64,000 bases of DNA from Bostrychus sinensis. Its lineage: Eukaryota; Chordata; Actinopteri; Gobiiformes; Eleotridae. How positions within the stretch are numbered: position 1 is the stretch's first letter; each line of letters starts with the position of its first letter. Made by a program: the position numbers and the translations under genes. The stretch is taken from positions 21,338,624 through 21,402,623 of the forward strand of contig CM036242.1 in NCBI GenBank assembly GCA_020698575.1, written 5' to 3'. This document shows, in pieces, positions 1-9,560 of the stretch. The notes under the pieces were generated by a model. It saw nothing but the letters and a program-made list of their open reading frames with translations, was not told the origin of the DNA and searched no databases.

Positions 1-1468
1 TTTTTGTCTACTGTGAAGCTGTGAGGTCCAGACAGATTGGCTGCACTGGCGAGCCTCGGAGCCTTTGTGCCAGCACAGACACATGTAGGAGCTGCTGTGT
101 GTCTGAGCGTTGACTAAGCCACAGGAATACAATTGATCATAGCCACATGGGTCCCAGAGATGTGGAGAGGAAGTATGAGTAAGAGTAATGCACAGACGGA
201 GCTGTTTGTTTCCTATATACATGATCAATCTGACGTGTACCTTAAGTTATATGTGTTCACCTGAATAGTAGTTAAAAAAAAAACAGATCTCCTCTCCTTT
301 CTTCAAAAGGGCTTGCCATTCAAGATAAAAAATATACTGTACATTTTCTTAATAAAAATGCATTTGAATGACAGCAGTTAAACAAACTATACTTGTTTAA
401 AAGCAAGCAGAGGGACATAGAAATCCTTTTCTTATCCAATAAACTGCCAAGTGCACTGGACATTGGATGCCTTATACTTGTCTTATTAGGTTGCCCTAAT
501 AGTCAAATATTATAATAATAAAAAATAAAAAAAACTAAGAAGGACTTGGAAAGTGAAGACTACAGGCAAGGCATTGGCCCTATGTTGCAATGATAAAAAA
601 TGATTACAATAATAATACAATCATACAATAATTCATGCACCTAGAGGGTATTACAGATCCACACTAAACGATTTCTCTGAAAAACTGCATCAAAACCTGA
701 CCATTAGATTTATTGGCTAAAAGACTAACAAACAAAGCAACAAACACTGGCAAAAAAGCCTGTACTATGATCCCTATATGACATTCATATTATGCAATAA
801 TTTTGGCAAGTGAGGGATCAAAAACTAATATTCACCCATTTGTTTGGATATAGCCTTGGCATTCAAAGTAAGCACTAGAGTGTGACTGTTTGCACACTTT
901 GAGTACATATTTATACGGGCCTCCTTGAGTGAGATAGGATTAACACAAGAAGTCCTCAGAAGTGCCCTAGGAGTGAAGTACATGGTTGACTGTCAGCAGC
1001 TGTAAAATTAACTTCTTCTTAATAAAGTGTTGATTTTGAATTGGATTGGAGGAAAAATAAGAGAAACTAGTGTAGAAAAGCAGTTCTTGTGGCACATCAG
1101 TCTGCCTCTAACAAAGCTGACAGTGTTGTCAACGGCAACAGTATGGTGGTGGGTAGCGGAGTTGCAGGCGGTGGCGTGGAGACGGACAGAGCAGTGTCGA
1201 GTGAATTGGAGATAACAGGGACTGTGACAACTGAATTACAGCTGACGGCCCTGAGATGAGCACTAGGCAACAGAAAAAAACAAGACAGATAGACAGCACT
1301 GCATGCTGGGAGGAAGGCTGCACAGTAGAGAGAGAGTCAAAGGGCAAGGGAGAAACACATGAAAATTAAGTCAAAACAGAGAGACGGAGGGGGGCAGCAG
1401 GAAAATGAGAGGGGCAAGATAAAGCAGCTTCTATCAAATGGAAAATCAACTACAAAAACAACACTTAC
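1..1468 (-). other. mdga1: mdga1 intron downstream of the last Ig2 exon (partial)
   Basis: The donor GTAAGT at 1468-1463 opens this intron, which runs off the window edge. I looked for the expected next exon (Ig domain 3) on the minus strand and saw no open frame with an Ig Cys/Trp/Tyr-x-Cys pattern. It holds a degenerate dispersed repeat at about 555-770; the rest is AT-rich single-copy-looking sequence in which I recognise nothing. Confidence 0.7.
555..770 (-). repeat. dispersed repeat 'family B', degenerate copy
   Basis: On the minus strand this reads a T/G-rich start (a 'gtttgttagtcttttagc' block at 743-726), then a 'gtggatctgtaat' block, and ends in 'cattgcaacatagggcc'. The same ordered blocks recur at 9290-9560, 18411-18440, 32940-33200, 52850-53020 and partly at 4600-4830 and 61770-61890. 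The order is like an old fish interspersed repeat I have seen in many intronic sequences, but I cannot give it a database name. No terminal repeats or target duplications are clear. Confidence 0.55.
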
Positions 1469-1601
1469 TGGTAGCATTTGTGAGGCGGAAGGTAACAGAC
1501 CGATCTTCAATGTTACACACGTTACGAACAGACACTTGGCAGGTATAATCAGCAAAGTCCTTAGCCCGAAGGTTCTTCAGTTTCAAAACCTTAGTTTCAC
1601 C
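1469..1601 (-). CDS. mdga1: MDGA1 exon: C-terminal half of Ig domain 2
   Basis: Coding exon of 133 nt (44 codons plus 1 nt), reading GETKVLKLKNLRAKDFADYT then CQVSVRNVCNIEDR and FRLTNAT. This is the second half of an Ig domain: 'DYTC' carries the F-strand cysteine that pairs with the Cys in 'FLRC' of the previous exon. Acceptor AG is at 1603-1602 after a pyrimidine-rich tract, and donor GTAAGT at 1468-1463. The exon enters in phase 0 from 3421 and leaves in phase 1. 'NAT' near the end is a potential N-glycosylation site. MDGA proteins are GPI-anchored neuronal surface proteins whose first Ig domains bind neuroligins and block neurexin binding (family knowledge). The match to MDGA1 is close across the whole exon. 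Confidence 0.94.
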
Positions 1602-3420
1602 CTAAAGGAAGGACACACAGGAATTCACATGTAAACACAGAAGTACTCAAAGATACATAACAAGTAGTTTCCATTATTCATTCATCTTTCTCTCATTACC
1701 CATTATAGGCTATAGTGTCTTCCAGCAACTATGAGCCTAAGGCGAGGCAGACCCTGGACAATCGCCAGTTAGTAACACACTGTGACAGACAGCAATTCGT
1801 TTTCACATTTACTCATTGGAGGCAATTAAAATTCACCCAATCACATAACATGTGCATGTCCTTGGACAGTGCTAGGAAGCGACGTTAACATGGGGAGGAC
1901 ATCCAAACTCCACTTAGAGAGAATTTATTTTTTTCAATACAATACAGAGAAATAGTTTGGTCTTTTGGGCACAAATTCCACTACCCCTTGACCCAAATAG
2001 ACAGACAGAAAAGTAGATAGTACAAGCATAAGCACAATAAACTGTTTCTGAACTAACCCATTTCACATTGCTTAAACAATTATTCTATTTTTATAAAAAA
2101 AAACAAAAAAACATAGTGGATAATGAAATTCGAAACGACTATTGCCTGAGAGCATCTGTAAATCAAATCAGTGATTGTAATAACACAATTTAAACAGCTA
2201 TCCTCTGCCTACTCATGTGTATTACTTTGGCATGCCACTCACTTTGATAAATACACTCTACAAAAGCAATCATATTCCTTTTATGGCTTGACTGTTGATA
2301 TCTCAGACGGAGGCTTGTTTTAACTGTCTGTCTGTTGGAGTACTTTAGGTGCTGCTGGCTAACAGTGTCTTGGCTCAGCCTTGGGAAGAGCTGTGCAGCC
2401 GGGCTAATTGAACCCAAGAGGCTGTGCTTTGTAGCTGACTGATGCTTTGATAAGTGCAGAAAAAGAGCAGCAACAATTGTGCGCCGACTGACAGAGATGG
2501 CTCAGGGACAGTTTAGCTGGTTTTAGGTAGAGTGTGTCTGACTGTGCAGTGTTAGGATGAACAGATGGATAAGGGCTGTTTGTTTTCAGTAGTTTAACAC
2601 GATCACATATTCACTGTAAAGGGGAAGACTTGAGTCTTTTGACACAAATGTACATGTAGAACACAATTTTGATAATGCTGTGTAAAACAAACAAAAAAAA
2701 AAAACAGAATGAATGAAACATTTTATTCACAATATAACATAAACAACTTATTCTTTTCAGCTCATTTCAAATTGATGGCAGCACTACATCCAAAAAATGT
2801 TGAGATGAGGGGAAAAAAGACAAACATTTTCCCAATTAATCACAAATAGTTGCAAAAATCTTAACCAGCTGTTTTTTATCAGTTGGGTCTGTCTGTGCCA
2901 TTAAAAGTTGAACTACCACCAAAATAATTTTTAAGAACATTGCAAATCCTACATAGTGCTGCCTTTACCTGCATGCAAACATTTTACTCTGATTGTGGGT
3001 GGCCAGGAATTACAAGTCTCTCCAAATCACACTTTTAGGTCATAAGAAGTTTGATGCAGGTCATGTTGTACTATTGCTGCACAGTATACTGCAAATAAGG
3101 TCAGAGAGCACACAGTAAACAAGCACAACAATAACCTCCATTCCAGTTTACTTCCAGTGCTTAACGACAGACAAGACACTGGTCACTGTGCTACTGGTAA
3201 ATACCCAAACCACTTGAATGCATCTTTAGCCTTCTCTTTTCATTGCCACTGAAAACACTGAACAAGGCTGTCTTCATAATAACATACTCAAAGTAATGCA
3301 ATGCTCAGCCTGAAGGATTTACAGTATTTCTATTCAGCAAATAGGTTTTGCACAAGAGGGGAAAAAGTGTACCTCCTCACTTAATATCTCTGCACTGTAC
3401 TGCAAGTTTCGAAAATGTAC
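1602..3420 (-). other. mdga1: mdga1 intron between the two Ig2 exons (1.8 kb)
   Basis: Bounded by donor GTACAT at 3420-3415 and acceptor AG at 1603-1602. It contains one SINE remnant (1685-1920). The rest is AT-rich unassigned sequence. A somewhat GC-richer block at 2310-2530 stands out against the neighbours and could be conserved noncoding DNA, but nothing in it is diagnostic. Confidence 0.85.
1685..1920 (-). mobile_element. tRNA-derived SINE ('family C'), 5'-truncated
   Basis: Read on the minus strand it runs from 'tggagtttggatgtcctccc' through 'gtccaaggacatgc', 'gattgggtgaattttaattgcc' in two blocks, and a final 'cataatgggtaatgagag'-like end. This is the body of the widespread fish SINE whose complete head is seen at 15475 ('tggcagagtggttag'). 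The tRNA-like head is missing here. The copy is diverged and no target duplication was found. Confidence 0.7.
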
Positions 3421-3617
3421 CTGTGTGTAAAGAGGCTCATAGATATCCACTCCATTGTCCTTGCTCTGCTCAATAAGCATGTTGGCACGTTTCCAGATGA
3501 AGCGTGCAGGAGGGTTGGAGTTGACGGTGCAACGCAGAAACACGGTCTTCTCCTGATAATAACTGCCACGCACATCACTGATGGTCTGGTGCACCGTCAG
3601 TACCGGTGTGTCAAGGT
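3421..3617 (-). CDS. mdga1: MDGA1 exon: N-terminal half of Ig domain 2
   Basis: Coding exon of 197 nt. Its first two bases complete a split Tyr codon started by the exon at 36175, then 65 codons read LDTPVLTVHQTISDVRG, YQEKTVFLRCTVNSNPPARF, IWKR and DNGVDIYEPLYTQ. The 'FLRC' cysteine and 'IWKR' tryptophan are the B- and C-strand Ig core residues. Acceptor AG is at 3619-3618 after a pyrimidine-rich tract, and donor GTACAT at 3420-3415. The exon ends in phase 0. The sequence is much nearer MDGA1 than MDGA2: 'SDVRG' and 'NPPARFIWKR' are MDGA1-like where MDGA2 differs. The open frame runs on into the intron to 3334, but the splice donor and homology end at 3421. Confidence 0.95.
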
Positions 3618-4464
3618 CTGCACACACAAAAGAAAGAATGTAAGACTCAGAATAGCTGTAATTACATGCATTTTAAACAAATCTAAACAGAAAGTACTTC
3701 CTATCTTTATCAGTGCTTTTCAGCTGGTCTAATGATTTTTTTTTCTGTGTCTTTTTAGAAGAGGCAGATGCAGTACATCAACAGAAAGTTATGGAGGGAG
3801 AAGTGGAATGAAGAGCTAATTTACCAAAGCAAAAAATATTCAGACTAAATAAGCTGAAAATATTCAACCTCCCCATGGTTCACTTTTTGGTTCTGACCCA
3901 CCAGTTGGGAAAGATTGTTCTATGTTGTTTACAAACACCATAATGTATTAGAATAGGATTATTTTATACTATACTGTATCATATCATGTTTACTGGCAGA
4001 GGTTACAAGAACCAAATTGTCCACACACACAAACCAAAAACGCCAAAACAACTGCATATTCATATCAGAGTATGTCTACCAATTTGTATATTTTGCTCTT
4101 CCAGTCCTGGCTTTCTACATTTTTCTTTTTTTATCTACATCCCCCATTCGCATAGTTTCCCAGTGCAATTCTTTTCTGGGATTGTCATCCACTGTCCCTC
4201 CAGTGGATGGGATTTCTGCTGCTGTCACAGGCATGGAGCCTTCTCTGCAGGTTTGTGCCATCTCTCCAGTAACTCAGTGCCACCTTCACTGCTCATCAGC
4301 GTCCCCTCCACTCCTCGCTCCCTCACCTCTATCTCTTACAGGCAGCCCCTGTGTCCCTGTGTAATCCTGATTCTTTACACTTTAATGGAAATGATGTGAA
4401 CCTCTGCGTCATGGAAATAATTTCTACCAATGACAGGGTTGTGCTTTCTCCTTTCCTGCTTTTT

Positions 4465-4485
4465 TGTGTGTGTGTGTGTGTGTGT
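4465..4485. repeat. (TG)10 microsatellite
   Basis: Uninterrupted TG dinucleotide run preceded by a short T run. Likely polymorphic in length. Confidence 0.97.
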
Positions 4486-4599
4486 CAACCCCTTCTTTAG
4501 GTCATACTACAAATGTGGGGAAAGACAAGTGGAGAAAATTTGTAGGAAAGTTTTTATTTTTTAATTGTATGTATTTTTTTTTTTTTACCAACAAGAAGG

Positions 4600-4990
4600 G
4601 TATGTTTTTGCCAGTGTTGGTTTGTTTGTTGGTTTGCTAGACTGTTAGCAAGATTAAAATATTCAGAAATGATCAGAAATGAGCCAAAAAAAAAAGGAAA
4701 GGAAATTCTAAAATTATTTTCAAAATAGTTGCATTGTCAGATAAAATGGCTTTGTGGCTCAAGTGATAGAGCATTTACCCCTGAACTAGAAGATCACTAC
4801 TGTGAAATAGGGACATCACAGATGGTAATTTTAAGCCAAAATGGATCAGTAAAAGAACACAGATTTGTTTTAGTGGAGTATTTACTATTGTGAGATATGA
4901 GGGATTTGTGGCTCACTTGAGCATTTACCCCTGAACTCAAATATTCACTATGTGAATTAGGCTCTGGTGGAGGTCTGTGCTTTCTATGTA
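4600..4990 (+). repeat. degenerate repeat region with duplicated tRNA-like module
   Basis: Starts with family-B-like blocks ('gtttgttggtttgctagac', 'gtgaaatagggac'). The module 'ggctcaagtgatagagc' plus 'atttacccctgaact' at 4755-4786 recurs in shortened form at 4910-4937 ('ggctcacttgagc' plus 'atttacccctgaact'). The second part of the module also appears at 51470-51490. The first part is like a tRNA A box (TGGC...AGTGATAGAGC). This is possibly an old tRNA-headed SINE inserted twice or tandemly duplicated; the name is unknown. Confidence 0.4.
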
Positions 4991-5029
4991 ATTAGTATAT
5001 AAATTACCTGCTTGCTTTTCAATAGAATA

Positions 5030-5396
5030 AGGTAAGGTAAGGTGAGGTGAGGTGAGGTGTACTTTATTGATCCCTGTACGAAATTTGTTTTCTGCATTTG
5101 ACCCATCCTTCAATGCCACTGGGACAACCTGACAGGAGCAGTGGGTTAGGGTGCCACGGTACACGGACCGTCTCCAGATCTGAGGCAGGATCTTGGTCAG
5201 GAGTACCTTGCTGGAGGATTAGCCTATCATACATGTTTTGAGGTTGATGGGGGAAACCAGAGCACCCAGAGAAAACCCATTCAGATGCAGGGAGAACATG
5301 CAAACTCGAAACAGAAAGGCTTCATACGGTCCACAAATTAAACCCGAGACCTTGCTGTGAGGCAAGAATGCTAACCGCTAAGCCACCGTGCCGCCA
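5030..5396 (-). mobile_element. tRNA-derived SINE with pentamer tail, near full length
   Basis: On the minus strand the head reads 'ggcggcacggtggcttagcg' (tRNA A-box-like region) at 5396 downward, with a B-box-like 'ggtctcgggtttaa' about 50 nt later. A body with 'gtttgcatgttctccctg' and a distinct 3' module 'ccactgctcctgtcaggttg' follow, then 'gggatcaataaagtac' and a tail of CACCT/TTACC pentamers (5030-5058). This is the layout of a pol III-transcribed SINE with a simple-repeat tail. The 5' part matches family C (15475), but the 3' part differs, so it is a separate or chimeric subfamily. A fragment of the same 3' module lies at 7505-7600. Confidence 0.8.
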
Positions 5397-6983
5397 TCAG
5401 ATTATTTTATGTGCTAAACAAAAGAAGGCAATCCTAGGCCATACCTTGAATCTGGCACACTGTACTTTGCACTGAACAGCCAGCTATTTATGTTAATGTG
5501 TTTTCAGTGGCTTCACTGTGCACACCTGTTTCCATTTATTTTACATACCCCATAAGGATTCTTACAAAAGTGCAGCACAGGACAACAGCAGGATGAATCT
5601 CCATATTGTGTGAAGCCTCTGGTTTTCCAAAAGGCTGTTAGTGAGCCAACAGTCCTCCACCTGGCAGCTATCGCACGTATCAACCTCCCAGGACTCGGCT
5701 CTGCCACGTGTCAATGCGTGTGTTAAAGAGATCTGGCAAACAGGCAAGAAATGTGCACACAGACCTTTGTATGTTTGGAGTTTGTGAATGTATGTATATG
5801 ACTGATTGTCCGTGACTGGCACTGGATTTGTGTATAGTTTTCACAGATCATTTGCTGCAAGGGGAATTCAGGCCGAGTAATGCCAAGATTTGTGTGCCTC
5901 TGTATGTCAGTTTGTGAAAAAGAGAGTAAAAATGTGAGACAGTTGGACAGGGAGTGAGGACGAGTATCTGTTGTCGCTGTCTTTCTCCTGACACTAGGGT
6001 AGGATGTAGAAAAGAGAGTGGCAAACTGACATGGGCTGAAGCGGATGCAGGTATGTTCACTTACAGTAGATGTTACAAAACTGAAAATCAATGACCTGTC
6101 ACTTTAAGGTTCAAAATGTTCAGATTTACTATGCAAAATTAAGATCACAATATCTCAAGTATACATCAACATACTGTAAATGGGACACTGTGGGATTGCA
6201 AATCTCATGCAACCCATATAAACAACATAGCAGGTGTTTAAACTTAAGTATTGAACAATTACAAAGAAAAGTAAAAGCACATTGTGAATTCAATTGCAGC
6301 AACACATCTAAAAAAGGTGGCGGGAATAGGTGGTACTAATAAAAACAGCGGTGGAGCATTTTGCAACTAATTTGTTTAAATGCAATGCCACTTGTACCCC
6401 ACAAAACCAATTATTTTTACTAAGATGTGTCAGTTTTAACATCTCATGTGTTGTTAATGTTTTACTGGGAACAATGGCTTTATGTGATTTGCCAATGATG
6501 CTGTTTTTAAATGTATTTACATTCCACATAGTGCCCCAACTTATTCAAAATAGGATATGTATGTATGGTCAGTTCCAGAGGTGGATGAAGGACTTAAAAA
6601 AAATTTTTTTTACATGTAAACAACAACAAACAAGTAAATGTACAGATAAAAGGGCAAAAATTACTCTACAGTAAAAGGCTCACAGTATATTCACTAAACA
6701 CTAAAATTTAAATGTATTTAAAGTAAAAAATTAAGTATTTCATACATATTTCATACATATTCAACAACCACCAAACTTGTGGTGCTAATTATGCTGAAAA
6801 CTAAAAAACAGTGCAGCAGAAGATAATTAAATTTTATTTTTAAACCTAATTATTTAGATGTTTCTAAAGTGTAGCTACTATTTTGCGGCATGTTTATATT
6901 TAGGTATTATGTATTTACAAGGAGGGCACAGCAGAATTAAATAAAAAAGTACTTTGTTACATTTCAGCGCTGATCAATTCTAT

Positions 6984-6984
<1 letters not shown>

Positions 6985-7014
<30 letters not shown>
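6985..7014. repeat. A30 homopolymer
   Basis: Thirty uninterrupted A on the plus strand. Possibly the tail of an old retroposed copy upstream, but no recognisable body was identified. Confidence 0.95.
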
Positions 7015-7017
<3 letters not shown>

Positions 7018-7504
7018 TTGACTATTCATGACACCTGTGTTTTTAGTTGTTTACAGTCCAAAATCCCTGGGCGAGGCTAACTTTATTCGTTTTGGGTAAA
7101 TGGAGACTCAAGATGAGACTGCAAGTGTACAGAAACACAATATGAAACTTTAATGAAGCCTCTGATTTCCCTATGGTCTTGCCTTTGCACAACCAACATC
7201 ACTTGCAGTGAACTGTTATTTTGTTGTTGATGGTGGCAACAAGCTTTTAATATACATCTAATGGGCCTCCAAATTTGGTGCTCTAGGCTCTGTTGTTGTC
7301 TGCTCAGATTCTGTACAGTGGTGCTGACACAAAAGCATTTTAGCTTTCCCCTGGAGTCTGACCCACAGAACTATTCTTAAGACCAAAGGATAACATAACC
7401 ATCTTGCCTACATAACTATGTTTTTACTGAACTTTACTAGACTTCCGGCTTGCACAAGTTAACAATGTAATCTTTAGGCTATTGTTTTGTGCTACGCCGT
7501 TTAC

Positions 7505-7790
7505 ATTTAATTGCCACTGTGACAACTTGTCAGGAGCAGTCGGGACTGCAGTACAGCGCCCAGGTACTCTTCTCCAGGTTTTAAGATCTCTGCTAAGATA
7601 TTGGCCCTATGGTAAAGATTGTGCACAGTCAATTGACTACTTAGTATAAAACCAGGTGTGTACATTTGCAATGTCTGATGAAGGGCATATGCCTGAAACG
7701 TCACAAGTGTGAAAAATCCAAAAATCTGGGAGCTTCATTTCTTGTGTGGAGCCTAATTTTGAATTTTTACTTATGGTCTTTTGGTTCCAG
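7505..7790. repeat. SINE 3' fragment plus 'GATGAAG...GAAACGTC' repeat
   Basis: 7505-7600 repeats, in the same orientation, the 3' module of the SINE at 5030-5396 ('gccactgtgacaacttgtca' against 'gccactgggacaacctgaca'). 7675-7702 holds 'ctgatgaaggg' followed by 'catatgcctgaaacgtca'. GATGAAG...GAAACGT around a small palindrome is a motif I know from many animal interspersed repeats. The flanking A/T-rich sequence to 7790 is probably part of the same old element. Confidence 0.5.
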
Positions 7791-8169
7791 TACACAAGCT
7801 TATTTGTTCTGGATGTGCAAATTGTTTTTCTATTTAAAAAGATTGTGCCCAGACCTGGAAATGAACCAAGGATCTTGGAGCATTAAGGTCCAAATATGTC
7901 ACAATGAATGGTCAAGATTTCTCTAAAACTATTTGTCCCTTTACTGATGGAGGTTGGATCTAGTATCTTTGTATTGTAGGGTAAGGCTAAAACTGTGAAA
8001 CTACATAGCCTGTTAGTAACATATTGTGTTTTGTGATTTGTTTACCCTCAACTATTTGCCAGGGCTCTATAAATTATGACAGAACTCGTGTATAATATTG
8101 CATATCCAGATTTCTCCCAGAACTGCTAATGTGTGAGTCCTTTTGTAACCACTATACTGATGGGAACTG

Positions 8170-8603
8170 TGGGATCAATATATCGATATTTACACAATAC
8201 TCATTTGGGTATCGAATACTTGAATAAAGTATTGATACTAATTAATACATGTGAAATAAAAGCACAGTCATTACTTGGGGGCGACTTACTCCAGTGTTTT
8301 GTGCAGAAACACCTCTAAAAAGCAGCATTTCGGTCTGGTCCATCCATGTCATGTGACAAGAAGTTAGCTGTTTTCACTACTGCTAAGTTATTTATATTAT
8401 ACCGTGTACATTAAAATTGTTAAATGGTCAGTATTAGTCATGGTATTTATCTTGGACGGTAACAATTTTTTGGATGAAAAAATTTCACCAATAAGAAATC
8501 ATGAGTATCAGGTATCAGTATCGGTTTTGGTATCGACTAAATTCCCCCCAAAAGTAATCAGTATTGTACTGAATCTAAAAAGTGTGGTATCGTCCATCAC
8601 TAT
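8170..8603. repeat. degenerate MITE-like repeat with TATCG-rich ends
   Basis: Both ends are rich in 'ggtatcg'/'tatcgat' motifs (8177-8215 and 8507-8600), ending in 'gtggtatcgtccatcact'. This is like non-autonomous DNA-transposon remnants common in fish. The internal sequence has no coding capacity. Exact ends and target duplications could not be set. Confidence 0.4.
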
Positions 8604-9289
8604 ATACCACTATCTGGTCAATTATTATTGTTGATCATGAATTCAGTTCAGCGCCACAGCACCAGCTTTTCCCCTATATACTCAGAGTAAGCATTGTAAT
8701 AATGAAAACAGAGATTTACACCGAAGCAATCCATTTTAGTGGTCAGGGTTGAGCGAGTACGTTTTTCTAACAAGTTGACCTCTGCCGGGTGCCTTCCCCT
8801 ACAGCAGAACAGCCCGGACTCCAAATCCTCTTTGATTTCCAATAACATGTCCTGTACTCTAATAGCTCTCCACGAGTAACGGCCATTAGAAGACCAAAGA
8901 GAAGATGACAGGTTCAATTGAGGGTGACATGCACTGGAGGAGAACAACGGAGAATAAAGTGTATTGCAGTCTGCATACATGGGTGAGTGAGCAATAGTGT
9001 GGGTGTGACCATAAGCGCTATATGTTCAGTAGCTGCTACATGATTGCCACTGTGCTTTGATCACATGTTATATGAGTAAAAACAATAAACATATATCTGT
9101 AATGGCCAAAGAAACTATAATTATAATAATGTAGTGACTTTTTTGCAAACACGTATTGAAGTGCTGGTTCAAATTGTTGCTCTAGTAAATGGCACCTCAA
9201 CAATAGCAATAGGCCTATCCTGCAATGATAAATGTTGTACCCAGAGCTGCACTTAAACCAGGCAATATTCCAGTTCAGGAGTAAATGCT

Positions 9290-9560
9290 AGTTATTATGC
9301 AACAAAATACTTGTGTCTCACAATGGCAAAGAATCCAGAAAAACTACAAACGTGTTCCTTTACTGGCCCTTTGTGGTTGGAGCTAGTATTTTTGGCCCTA
9401 TGTTGCAATGGTCCAGAATCCTCCAAAAAATCATAGAGTTCAGGGATCCACACCAAAAACAAAAACTTTCTTGAACTAAATTGGTCCATATTAACCTTTC
9501 CAGAAATATATATCTGAGGTTTTCTTGCTAACAGACTAATAAACTATTGGTAGCAAAAAC
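9290..9560 (-). repeat. dispersed repeat 'family B', copy
   Basis: Carries 'ttggccctatgttgcaatgg' near 9390-9411 and 'gggatccacaccaaaaac' near 9443-9460, the same ordered blocks as at 555-770 but better preserved, followed by 'ttgctaacagactaataaac' at 9524-9543. It lies on the minus strand relative to the copy at 52850-53020. No coding capacity. No clear terminal repeats. Confidence 0.55.

Noticed and set aside
3334..3420. Extension of the Ig2 exon through the open frame to 3334
   Set aside because: The translation after 'EPLYTQ' loses all similarity, a GT donor stands at 3420, and the next exon at 1601 continues the Ig domain in phase.
8648..8980. 110-codon minus-strand open frame
   Set aside because: No domain, no splice support and no family resemblance; amino acid usage is not distinctive. 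Probably chance or an unrecognised repeat.
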